Below are positions 42,610 to 49,914 of a stretch of DNA of 56,660 nt, piece after piece; positions within the stretch are counted from its first letter, which is position 1, and every line of letters starts with the position of its first letter. The DNA is from Corynebacterium minutissimum (lineage in GTDB: Bacteria; Actinomycetota; Actinomycetes; Mycobacteriales; Mycobacteriaceae), in contig NZ_LAYQ01000018.1 in assembly GCF_000988205.1 (NCBI RefSeq), forward strand, positions 1-56,660, read 5' to 3'. The translations under genes and the position numbers were made by a program. The notes beneath the pieces were generated by a model, which had not been told where the DNA came from, made no database searches, and was given only the letters and a program-made list of their open reading frames with translations.

Positions 42610-42819
42610 ATGCGTACTTCCCTCGCCGTTGCCGCCGCAGCTCTCGCGCTGTTTTCCGCACCAATCGCCAGCGCCGCTGAGGCTCCTGCTGAAACCACCG
42701 TTGACACCGCTACTGAGAACACTGAGTCCACCGGATTCACCTTCTACAAGTCTTTCGCGGGCGAATTCGCTGACCACTTCCGTTGCTCCACCAGCCCCCA
42801 GCGCTGGTGGTGCGGCTAA
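42610..42819 (+). CDS. Small secreted peptide with C-terminal Cys loop
   Basis: A 69-residue product with a classical signal peptide (MRTSLAVAAAALALFSAPIA, cleavage after Ala22 likely). The 47-residue mature part is acidic and Thr/Glu rich, then FTFYKSFAGEFADHF, and ends RCSTSPQRWWCG, where Cys59 and Cys68 could close an eight-residue disulfide ring one residue from the end. AAAAGG precedes the ATG, and a 48-base gap after the kinase gene has room for its own promoter (TTAGATTAC near 42590). It is wedged between histidine kinase and response regulator, suggesting a ligand or target of the system. I know no family. Confidence 0.72.
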   Translation: MRTSLAVAAAALALFSAPIASAAEAPAETTVDTATENTESTGFTFYKSFAGEFADHFRCSTSPQRWWCG

Positions 42820-42828
42820 ACTGTTCCC

Positions 42829-43482
42829 ATGAGCATTCGGGTTTTCCTCGTTGACGATGATGAGCTCGTTCGCTCGACGCTCCGCGTCTATTTCCAGACC
42901 ACCGAGGACATCACGGTGGTCGGTGAGGCAACCAACGGCGCCGATTGCTTAGCCCAGCTTGAAGAAGCCAAGCCGGACCTCGTCCTCGCCGATATTCACA
43001 TGCCGCACATGGACGGCATTACGCTGCTCAAGCACCTTAACTCCGGACCGAATCCCCCGACGTTTTTGGCCGTCACCGCCTTCGACTCGGATGACACGAT
43101 GCTGAAAATCCTGCGGGCGGGCGGCGCGGGCTATATCTTGAAGAACCAGCGCCCGCGCTCCATCATTGAGGCGGTCCGCGCCGCCGTGGAGGGCGGCACC
43201 GTCGTGGCACCCGCCGCCATGCACCGTTTGGTGGACTACATCGGGGAACCCGCCACCCCACGCGATCCCGTCGCCGCCGCTATTGAAAGCCACGAGCTTC
43301 ACGACGCCGAAATTGCCGTCCTCAAACTCCTCCTCGCCGGCAACTCCAATTCTGAGATCGCTGCCGCCACCGGCTATTCCGAGTCCGCCGTGAAGAAGCA
43401 TGTCTCACGCCTCATCACCATCTTCGGCGCCAGCACGCGCCTGAACCTGGTGACCAAGATTCTGGGTGGCGCTGGCTCCTGA
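42829..43482 (+). CDS. NarL-family response regulator
   Basis: A 217-residue regulator. The receiver domain (1-120) has acidic pocket VDDDE, phosphoacceptor Asp55 in VLADIHMPHMDG, Thr in FLAVTAFD and Lys in YILKNQ. The C-terminal LuxR-type helix-turn-helix is LLLAGNSNSEIAAATGYSESAVKKHVSRLITIF. It starts nine bases after the peptide gene with no strong ribosome site, suggesting coupled translation. It should be phosphorylated by the kinase upstream. Confidence 0.92.
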   Translation: MSIRVFLVDDDELVRSTLRVYFQTTEDITVVGEATNGADCLAQLEEAKPDLVLADIHMPHMDGITLLKHLNSGPNPPTFLAVTAFDSDDTMLKILRAGGAGYILKNQRPRSIIEAVRAAVEGGTVVAPAAMHRLVDYIGEPATPRDPVAAAIESHELHDAEIAVLKLLLAGNSNSEIAAATGYSESAVKKHVSRLITIFGASTRLNLVTKILGGAGS

Positions 43483-43580
43483 GCCCGACTTCGCTCTAGC
43501 GACAGAACCGACCTAGGACATGGGTGGGTGAGCTACGCCACTCTTGGCACTGCTACCTGGTGGTTTTCGGCGGCAGGGGG

Positions 43581-43611
43581 GGATTTTTCCGCACTAAATT
43601 GACCCAAGTCA
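43581..43611. repeat. Direct repeat R2, left copy
   Basis: A 31-base sequence (GGATTTTTCCGCACTAAATT then GACCCAAGTCA) recurs at 45344..45374 with a single change. The two copies are in the same orientation and bracket 1.73 kb containing the DUF3800-like gene, the 10-bp repeat and the IS21 relic. Confidence 0.8.
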
Positions 43612-43627
43612 GGGCATCCCTGGAAAA

Positions 43628-43734
43628 GGCATCTGACAAAAGGCATCTTTGGGTCTAAAAACGCCATCTGCAACGCGTAAAAGGCGTTTTCAGCCGTGAA
43701 AACGCCTTTTGACGGATGCCTTTTATCAGACGCC
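43628..43734. repeat. Nested long hairpin
   Basis: Outer arms GGCATCTGACAAAAGGCATC (43628..43647) and GATGCCTTTTATCAGACGCC (43715..43734) are complementary at 18 of 20 positions. Inside, AAAAGGCGTTTTC (43679..43691) and GAAAACGCCTTTT (43698..43710) form a perfect 13-bp stem with a 6-base loop and T-runs on both strands. The inner hairpin can act as a bidirectional terminator after the response regulator; the whole resembles a MITE-like unit. Confidence 0.75.
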
Positions 43735-43951
43735 ATTTGTCGGATGCCTCCAGCATGTCGATGGAGGCACGCAGATGTTGCGCGTTGCGAGGGGATCGAA
43801 GAAGGTAATCCGTTTCGCGAAGATACGTGCAGTGCTCTACGGAAACGGTATTGTGACCCGACTTTGGTCATGAGCGGGTGAGCAACGCCACTCTTGGCAC
43901 TGCCACCTGGCGGTTGTCGGCGGTGGGATTGTCAGATGCGAGTTTTTGGTA

Positions 43952-44034
43952 CCGGTGTTCTGGGGACTCGGTACTGCCGTGTTCCGGGTAGTTGGTACCG
44001 GGCCGAGGGGTGCGTCGGCCCGGACGGGCTACAA
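43952..44034 (+). promoter_or_regulatory. IS21-like end and promoter of the DUF3800-like gene
   Basis: TTGGTACCGGTGTTC, CGGTACTGCCG and GTAGTTGGTACCGGG occur within 50 bases (43955..44003), and inverted versions recur at 45268..45327. Then TACAAT at 44029..44034 forms a -10 element seven bases before the GTG at 44042, predicting a leaderless message for the gene inside the element. Confidence 0.55.
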
Positions 44035-44041
44035 TTTCAGG

Positions 44042-44623
44042 GTGGAATCACAGCTAGTCGCCTACATCGATGAGTCCTCCGCCCTTAGACCCCCAGACCA
44101 GCAGGAGTACATGGTGTGTGCAACCATCATCGACACTCAAGACTTGGAAAAAATACGCGAGGAGCTGCGTCCACTACGACTTCCTGGCCAGGTCAAACTT
44201 CACTGGACCGACGAACGTAATAGCCGACGCCGAAAAATCGTGGACACCCTTTCTGAGATCGACTCCATGCAAGCGATCATCACCCACCAGAGTGAAGTGA
44301 GCAAGAAAACGGAGAGGCACCGCAAGAAATGCTTGGAGCAGATGTACTTCGAGCTCTCCGAGATGCACGTCCACAACGTCACTTTGGAAAGCCGGCAAGA
44401 AGCACAAAACAGGCGAGACGTCGCCCATATAGTTGCCCTGCAGGGCCAGGGACAAAGTGCTGGCATCCGACTGCGACACGTACGCGGTGGCGATGATCCC
44501 CTGCTCTGGATTCCAGATGCCGTTCTGGGAGCACTGAACTCCGTCCATCTAGGGGAAGAGCAGTACTGGGAGAAGCTGCACGAGAAAGTGGTCCTCAACC
44601 GTCCCACCCCGGATTCCCTCTAG
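44042..44623 (+). CDS. DUF3800-like protein
   Basis: About 193 residues from a GTG at 44042. The opening VAYIDESSA and the later KLHWTDERNSRRRKIVDTL are typical of DUF3800, an RNase H-like family in which the first Asp-Glu is thought catalytic. The middle is a charged helix (KKTERHRKKCLEQMYFEL), then VALQGQGQSAGIRLRHV and LWIPDAVLGALN, another conserved segment of such proteins. Function is unproven; members are common in mobile DNA and defence contexts. The gene sits between inverted IS21-like ends and may be passenger DNA. The upstream extension to 43946 translates the IS end. Confidence 0.68.
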   Translation: MESQLVAYIDESSALRPPDQQEYMVCATIIDTQDLEKIREELRPLRLPGQVKLHWTDERNSRRRKIVDTLSEIDSMQAIITHQSEVSKKTERHRKKCLEQMYFELSEMHVHNVTLESRQEAQNRRDVAHIVALQGQGQSAGIRLRHVRGGDDPLLWIPDAVLGALNSVHLGEEQYWEKLHEKVVLNRPTPDSL

Positions 44624-44715
44624 AGGCAGGCGAAGACCCTGAGTCCAGTCGTCCGGCTGGGGTCCCAGGGTCTTCTTCCGATCCTGTCGTAACAGGTGGC
44701 AATAACACTAGGGTA

Positions 44716-44810
44716 GCACCATTTGGCACCATTTGGCACCATTTGGCACCATTTGGCACCATTTGGCACCATTTGGCACCATTTGGCACCATTTGGCACC
44801 ATTTGGCACC
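44716..44810. repeat. 10-bp tandem repeat GCACCATTTG, nine and a half copies
   Basis: Nine identical units followed by a half unit. The period is 10 bp, close to one helical turn, so any bound protein would lie on one face. Units are perfectly identical, indicating recent slippage. It starts about 90 bases after the DUF3800-like gene. The repeated decapeptide in the minus-strand frame is an artefact of the period. Confidence 0.95.
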
Positions 44811-44959
44811 GATAGGCCCCGTCCGTTTCCTTAGCTGGATCGGCGGCCTCATCCTGGTTTCCTGACAAAATCCACATCGACCAAGCCGAACGCAGCGGGC
44901 TAAATATCACTCTGCTCAATACCCCTAGACGTTGACACCGACATGCCCCGCCGAGATAC

Positions 44960-45180
44960 AGCAGGTCATAGGACAAAGACCTCTTACTCCGGCCATCACT
45001 GAATCGATCATCAAACCACCCCGGCGGGAGCTGACGGAAAATCTCTGAAATCAAACCCTCATCAGAGATGACTTTCTTTGCACGGGATACTTCCCGTCGT
45101 GAACACCCCAATGCGTGTGTGATCTGCGCCTAGCTAGCACCATCAAGGCACATCGCAATGATCTGCTTGAAGTTGGCCAC
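44960..45180 (-). pseudogene. Relic of an IS21-type istA gene
   Basis: From a GTG at 45180 preceded by AAGGAG, the frame reads VANFKQIIAMCLDGAS, then an in-frame TAG at 45132..45130, then AQITHALGCSRREVSRAKKV and LPPGWFDDRFSDGRSKRS, an IS21 IstA N-terminal region with its helix-turn-helix. Similarity fades before the 10-bp repeat, so most of the transposase and all of istB are lost. This is a different IS21 subtype from the one at the left edge of the window. Confidence 0.7.
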
Positions 45181-45267
45181 AAGGACCAGCTCCTTCCAAG
45201 TAGAAGTTGACGCAACACCAGCGGATTGTGGTGTCGCCAACATCAACTATGAAAGAAAACCCCTTGC

Positions 45268-45327
45268 AGTACCGGATACACGGAACACCGGTACCAACTA
45301 CGCGGACTCGCGGTACCAACTACCCCA
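45268..45327 (-). repeat. IS21-like terminal repeats, right end
   Basis: CGGTACCAACTAC occurs at about 45289 and 45311, with a related CAGTACCGG near 45268. Read on the minus strand these match the motifs at 43955..44003 in inverted orientation, suggesting the two ends of one decayed element of about 1.4 kb. Confidence 0.55.
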
Positions 45328-45343
45328 AATCGACAGTGGGATG

Positions 45344-45374
45344 GGATTTTTCCGCACTAAATTGACCTAAGTCA
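45344..45374. repeat. Direct repeat R2, right copy
   Basis: Differs from the copy at 43581..43611 by one base (CCTAAGTCA for CCCAAGTCA). It lies just outside the right IS21-like end. Confidence 0.8.
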
Positions 45375-45422
45375 TGCCAAACACCCCGCAACCAGAGCAC
45401 TGTTAACACCTTGGGTACAAAG

Positions 45423-45677
45423 TTATCCACAGGGTGGGGATAACTCTGTGGACAACGAATTCCACAGCCTTTCTCCACACCCTGTGGATAAGTGTTTTCA
45501 CGCTTCCCACAGTCCGCACAAAAACTTCGAACACAACCTAATACGCTGCTGATCTGCGGTTATCTTGGCCCACACGTTCGGTAAATTACAAAAATGTAGT
45601 TATCCACAGTGTGGATAACTGATGTGGAATTCTTTCGCACAAAGGTTTTGGTGGATAACACGCCCGAGTTATCCCCA
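45423..45677. other. DnaA-box cluster (origin-like, non-coding)
   Basis: Four perfect TTATCCACA boxes lie at 45423..45431 (+), 45483..45491 (-), 45600..45608 (+) and 45610..45618 (-). One-mismatch boxes are at 45435..45443 (-), 45447..45455 (-), 45471..45479 (+), 45650..45658 (-) and 45669..45677 (+). Nine boxes in 255 bp is origin-like density. An AT-rich stretch with A/T runs (45575..45600) lies between the two groups. dnaA and dnaN are not in the window and the flanking rhomboid/ppiA genes are not normal oriC neighbours, so a DnaA-titrating or reactivating locus, or a plasmid/phage origin relic, are alternatives. Confidence 0.75.
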
Positions 45678-46313
45678 AAGCCCAGCTCGCAGCGCTGCTG
45701 CAACAGCAGCTATCGCCCCGATAAGCCATATCCCCAGCCACCGCAGCCACGCACGTTGGCGAAAGAGGAATGGTGCCAACAGCAGTCCTGTGAGCAAACC
45801 ACCCAAGTGCCCCCACACGGAGACGTTCTCCGCCACGAAGCTGTAGATAACGTTGGCCACCACGAGGACGATGGGTGCCCGCAGATCCAGACCGCGGCTG
45901 CGGTACACGCCAATGAGTAGTCCCATGAGCGCAAACAGAGCGCCGGAGGCGCCCACCGTGGGTGTGCCGAAATCCATCCACAGCACTGCGGCGGAAGAGC
46001 CCACAATGGAGATGAGATAGGCCGCCACATACAGCGCGCTGCCCAGGGCGCGTTCTACTTCCCTGCCCACAAAGAACAGCATCACCATGTTGACCAAAAG
46101 GTGCCCGGCGTCGAGGTGCATAAAGCCCGCAGTAATGACAGTTGTGGGGTGCTCGGACACTTCAGGGCCCCACAGCGTCCAGTCTTGGGCCAGCATGCTG
46201 CGATAGTAGGGCGTGGAGAGGGTCTTGGCTTGGACGGCCGTGGCGCACCAGGCACCGATGCACAGCACCATGAGCACCAGAGTGGCCGGTGCTGATTTCA
46301 GATAGTTCTTCAC
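45669..46313 (-). CDS. Rhomboid intramembrane serine protease
   Basis: A 214-residue protein with six to seven helices. The catalytic Ser is in TVGASGALFALMG, the His in SVWGHLGGLLTGLLLAPF, and the HLDAGHLLVNMVML segment provides the oxyanion-region His and Asn. Rhomboids cleave helices of other membrane proteins. The 3' end overlaps one DnaA-like box. It follows ppiA on the same strand, but a terminator lies between them. Confidence 0.92.
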   Translation of the reverse strand: MKNYLKSAPATLVLMVLCIGAWCATAVQAKTLSTPYYRSMLAQDWTLWGPEVSEHPTTVITAGFMHLDAGHLLVNMVMLFFVGREVERALGSALYVAAYLISIVGSSAAVLWMDFGTPTVGASGALFALMGLLIGVYRSRGLDLRAPIVLVVANVIYSFVAENVSVWGHLGGLLTGLLLAPFLFRQRAWLRWLGIWLIGAIAAVAAALRAGLWG

Positions 46314-46331
46314 GCAGACTCCTAAAACAAC

Positions 46332-46364
46332 GAGCCCGCCACCACATCACGTGGCAGCGGGCTC
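46332..46364 (-). terminator. Intrinsic terminator of ppiA
   Basis: GAGCCCGC and GCGGGCTC form an 8-bp stem extended by CCAC/GTGG inside; on the minus strand it is followed by GTTGTTTTAG. Lies 20 bases after the ppiA stop. Confidence 0.82.
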
Positions 46365-46384
46365 AGATGAAAAGCTAAGAACGC

Positions 46385-46906
46385 TTAGGCGATCTCGATG
46401 GACTCGATGACAACGTCCTCAGCCGGACGGTCCATGCGGTCGGTGGAGACCTTAGCAATCTTGGACACGACCTCCTGGGAAGCCGGGTCGGTGACCTCAC
46501 CGAAGATGGTGTGGTGGTTGTTCAGGTGCGGGGTCGGCGCCACGGTGATGAAGAACTGGGAGCCGTTGGTGCCCGGGCCGGCATTCGCCATGGCCAGCAG
46601 GAACGGGCGGTCAAACTGCAGCTCCGGGTGGAACTCATCCTGGAACTGGTAGCCGGGGCCGCCACGGCCGGTACCGGTGGGGTCACCGCCCTGGATCATG
46701 AACTGGTCGATGACGCGGTGGAAAATAGCGCCATCGTAGAACGGGCCGGACTGCTCGCCCTTGGCGTTCTGGGTGGTGTAGTCCTTCTCGCCCTTGGCCA
46801 GGCCGATGAAGTTCTCAACGGTTACCGGTGCGTGGTTACCGAACAGGTCGATAACAATGTCACCGTAGTTGGTGTGCATCGTTGCAGTTGCGGTCTTCTG
46901 AGTCAT
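46385..46906 (-). CDS. ppiA: Cyclophilin-type peptidyl-prolyl isomerase
   Basis: A 173-residue cytosolic cyclophilin starting at the ATG at 46906 (MTQKTATATMHTNYGDIVIDL) or 46915. Active-site residues lie in FHRVIDQFMIQGGDPTGTGRGG (Arg and Gln), MANAGPGTNGSQFFIT and HHTIFGEV. It speeds proline isomerisation in folding. The long frame up to 47146 is shadow of the opposite HAD gene. It is near dnaA in several corynebacteria as I recall. Confidence 0.93.
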   Translation of the reverse strand: MTQKTATATMHTNYGDIVIDLFGNHAPVTVENFIGLAKGEKDYTTQNAKGEQSGPFYDGAIFHRVIDQFMIQGGDPTGTGRGGPGYQFQDEFHPELQFDRPFLLAMANAGPGTNGSQFFITVAPTPHLNNHHTIFGEVTDPASQEVVSKIAKVSTDRMDRPAEDVVIESIEIA

Positions 46907-46984
46907 GCCAGCCATTGTATGGAAATTTCGCCCGGTGCGTCGTTCCGGCACAACGCTGTGAGCGATCTGCGTAGGGTTACAAGC

Positions 46985-47623
46985 ATGATCCGCGCCATTC
47001 TCTTCGATCTCGATGACACCCTCATGGACCACACCGCCGCGATGCACGCAGCCGTTGAGGAGTGGTTGCCAGGCGGGCATCACGAGCGCTTCGCGGAAAT
47101 TGAAAAGAAGTGGTTCGCCGCCTACGAGCGCGGCGAGGTTTCTCATCAGGGCCAGCGGGTGGAGCGCTGCCGCGAGTTCCTGGGCCGCCCGGAGATGACG
47201 GAGCAGGAGGCGCTGGCGGAATATGCCAAGTACCTAGCCGCCTACGAGAAGCATTGGTGCGCGGTGGAGGGCGCGCGGGAAGCACTCGAGTATGTCCTGG
47301 ATTTAGGGCTCAAGGTCGGTGTGCTCACGAATGGGGCGCGAGACATGCAAATGGGCAAACTGCGGGCAGGCGGGCTCGACCTGCCAGGCGTTGAGCTCTT
47401 CCCCACCGTGGAGATGGGCCATCCGAAGCCGCACCGAGAGGCCTACCTTGAGGCTTGTCGGCGACTGGAAGTGGAGCCTGGCTCCACGCTGATGATCGGT
47501 GATTCGGTGGCCAATGATGTCGAGGGCGCCCGGGCCGCGGGGCTCAAAGCGCTGCACTTCGATAGGGCCGGAAACGGAGACATCGCCGCGCTCAGTGAGC
47601 TGACGGCGATGGGCTACTTTTAA
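46985..47623 (+). CDS. HAD-superfamily hydrolase (HAD-IA, PGP-like)
   Basis: A 212-residue phosphatase. Motif I is ILFDLDDTLMDH, motif II VGVLTNGARDMQM, motif III GHPKPHREAYLEAC and motif IV MIGDSVANDVEGARAAG. The variable cap (residues 15-95) is helical. Likely acts on a small phosphorylated metabolite; substrate unknown. The ATG at 46985 has GTAGGG upstream. Ends at a bidirectional terminator shared with metE. Confidence 0.88.
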   Translation: MIRAILFDLDDTLMDHTAAMHAAVEEWLPGGHHERFAEIEKKWFAAYERGEVSHQGQRVERCREFLGRPEMTEQEALAEYAKYLAAYEKHWCAVEGAREALEYVLDLGLKVGVLTNGARDMQMGKLRAGGLDLPGVELFPTVEMGHPKPHREAYLEACRRLEVEPGSTLMIGDSVANDVEGARAAGLKALHFDRAGNGDIAALSELTAMGYF

Positions 47624-47624
47624 A

Positions 47625-47650
47625 AGGTTTAAATCCAAAGATTTAAACCT
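47625..47650. terminator. Bidirectional terminator between HAD and metE
   Basis: AGGTTTAAATC-caaa-GATTTAAACCT is a perfect 11-bp stem with a 4-base loop, placed between the convergent stops of the HAD gene and metE. Confidence 0.75.
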
Positions 47651-49914
47651 CTAGAGGCTAGAGCGGACCTCGTCGCGGGCGAGGACCATATTGCGCAGGG
47701 AGGCCTCGGTCTCCTCGTAGCCGCGGGTCTTCAGGCCGCAGTCCGGGTTGACCCACAAGCGCTCCACAGGCACGTTCTTCAGAGCGGCGCGGATGAGCTC
47801 GGCCATCTCCGCCACGGACGGGATGCGCGGGGAGTGGATGTCGTAGATGCCCGGGCCGATCTCGGAGTGGAACTTCTCATCGATGTCCTCGAGCAGCTCC
47901 ATGCGGGAGCGGGCAGCTTCGATGGAGGTGACGTCGGCGTCGAGACCGGCAACGGCGTCGATGATCTGGCCGAACTCCGAGTAACACAGGTGCGTGTGGA
48001 TCTGGGTTGCAGGCTTCGCCTGCAACGAAACCACTCGGAAGGAACGCACCGCCCAGTCGAGGTAGGCCTTGCGGTCCTTCTCGCGCAGCGGCAACAGCTC
48101 GCGCAGGGCGGGCTCATCGATCTGGATGATGTCGATGCCGGCCTCCTCGAGGTCGCGGACTTCGTCGGCCAGCGCCACGCCGAGCTGGTCGGCGGAGACG
48201 GACTGGTGGACATCATCACGCACGAAGGACCAGGCCAGGATGGTCACCGGGCCGGTGAGCATGCCCTTGACGTGCTTCTCGGACAGGGACTGCGCGAACT
48301 TCGCCCACTCGGTGGTCATGGCCTTCGGGCGGGAGATGTCGCCGACGACGATTGGCGGACGGGTGCAACGGGAGCCGTAGGACTGGACCCAACCGTTCTC
48401 GGTGACGACGAAGCCGTCGAGAAGCTCGGCGAAGTACTGCACCATGTCGTTGCGCTCCGGCTCGCCGTGGACCAGGACGTCCAGGCCCAGGCGCTCCTGC
48501 AGCTCGATGACGGACTTCACCTCGTTGCGCAGTGCCTCGGTGTAGTCGGCGTCGGAGAGCTCGCCCTTGCGGTGTGCGGCGCGGGCGGCGCGAATCTCAG
48601 CAGTCTGCGGGAAGGAGCCGATGGTGGTGGTCGGCAGCTGCGGCAGGCCGAGGGCCTCCTGTGCCTTGTTGCGCTCGGCGAACTCCGGCTGGCGCTGAAC
48701 CTGGCCCTCCGGCAGCTGCGCGGTGCGGTCCTGCACTGCCTGGTCGTGGGTGCGGGAGGACTCGGCGCGGGTGCGCACGGCGCGGTCGGCCTGCGCATAG
48801 GCCTCCGGGGTGTCCAGCGGGCCGGCGGCGAGTGCGACGACCTCGCGGATCTTCTCATCAGCGAAGGCGAACCAGGTGGCGACGTCCACCGGAAGGGAGG
48901 TCTCCGCCTCCACGGTGTGCGGCACGTGCTGGAGGGACACGGAGGTGGTTACGGAAACGCCTTCGCCGAGGCTCTCGAGCTTCTCGCGCAGGTCGCGCAG
49001 GTTGGCGGCCCAGACGTTGCGACCGTCGACCAGGCCGGCGGCGAGGTGGGTGGCCTCGGCGAGCTTGGCCACGCGCTCGAGGTAGGAATTATCTAGGGCC
49101 AGGGTGCCGACGGACAGATCCACCTGGACCGCTTCCGGCTGCAGCTCGGCGATGACATCGAGGCCAGCGTTGAGGGAACCATAGGGCGTGGTCAGGTAAA
49201 CCTGCGGGCGCTTCTCCGCGCTCAGGATGCGGCCGTAGGCACTCTTGAGTGCGGCGGCGAGGGTGGAGTCGTCAGCGGCGACGAGGTCGGCGACCAGGGC
49301 GGGCTCGGCGAGCTGAATCCATTCGACGCGGCGTCGTGAAGCTCAGCCAAGACGGTGAGGTAGGACTCGACTGCCTGATCGAGGTGGTCCAGGGGCTGCT
49401 TGGTGGCACCCTCGGCCTGCTTGGACAGCGCCAGCAGGGTCACCGGGCCGACGAGGACTGGGCGCACGGTGTGACCGGCGGCGCGGGCCTCCTCGACGAT
49501 CTTCAGCACGCGCTGCGGGCGGGCGCTAAAAGCCTGGTCATCGGTGATCTCAGGAACGATGTAGTGGTAGTTGGTGTCGAACCACTTGGTCATCTCCAGC
49601 GGCGCGGTGTCCTTGTTACCGCGGGCCAGGGTGAACTCATCATCGAGGCTCTCGCCCTGGGCAGCGCCCACGGTCAGCGCGGTCTCGAGGACATGGTCGT
49701 AGTAGGCAACATCGGCCGGGATGGCGTAATCCTCCGTGAGGCCCAGCTCCTTGAGGCGGGCGTAGGTGTCGAGGCGCAGGGAGTGCGCGGCGGATTCGAA
49801 GGTCTCGGCGTCGATCTTGCCGGACCAATAGGACTCCAGCGCGCGCTTGAGCTCGCGGTGGGCACCGACTCGTGGGTAGCCCTCAATTGTGGCCTTGGGG
49901 AAGGATGCGGTCAT
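47651..49914 (-). pseudogene. metE: Cobalamin-independent methionine synthase MetE, frameshifted
   Basis: The N-terminal frame (ATG at 49914) reads FPKATIEGYPRVGAHRELKRALESYWSGKI through VLAELHDA; the C-terminal frame continues GVEWIQLAEPALVADLV after one missing base near 49328..49333 (GCC-GCGTCG) and carries the catalytic zinc site ([22 protein letters not shown]). Restored length is about 754 residues, normal for MetE. The enzyme transfers methyl from methyltetrahydrofolate-triglutamate to homocysteine. Its ATG overlaps the metF stop, making a metF-metE operon. Because nothing else is damaged, sequence error is likely. Confidence 0.92.

Larger units (their letters stand above)
43525..43930. 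repeat. Direct repeat R1, two copies 350 bp apart
   Basis: A roughly 53-base sequence beginning GGGTGAGC(T/A)ACGCCACTC and ending near TCGGCGG occurs at 43525..43580 and 43875..43930, with only about five differences. Both copies lie downstream of the response regulator and lead into IS-related sequence. They are probably parts of an old insertion or a duplicated target region. Confidence 0.7.

Noticed and set aside
42829..42845. Missing ribosome site of the response regulator as evidence of a dead gene
   Set aside because: The nine-base gap to the peptide stop fits translational coupling and the protein is fully conserved.
44716..44810. CRISPR array
   Set aside because: Units are 10 bp and contiguous with no spacers and no cas genes nearby.
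44595..45111. Minus-strand ORFs with repeated KWCQMVPNGA peptides
   Set aside because: The peptide repeat is just the 10-bp DNA repeat read in three phases; the upstream part is the istA relic.
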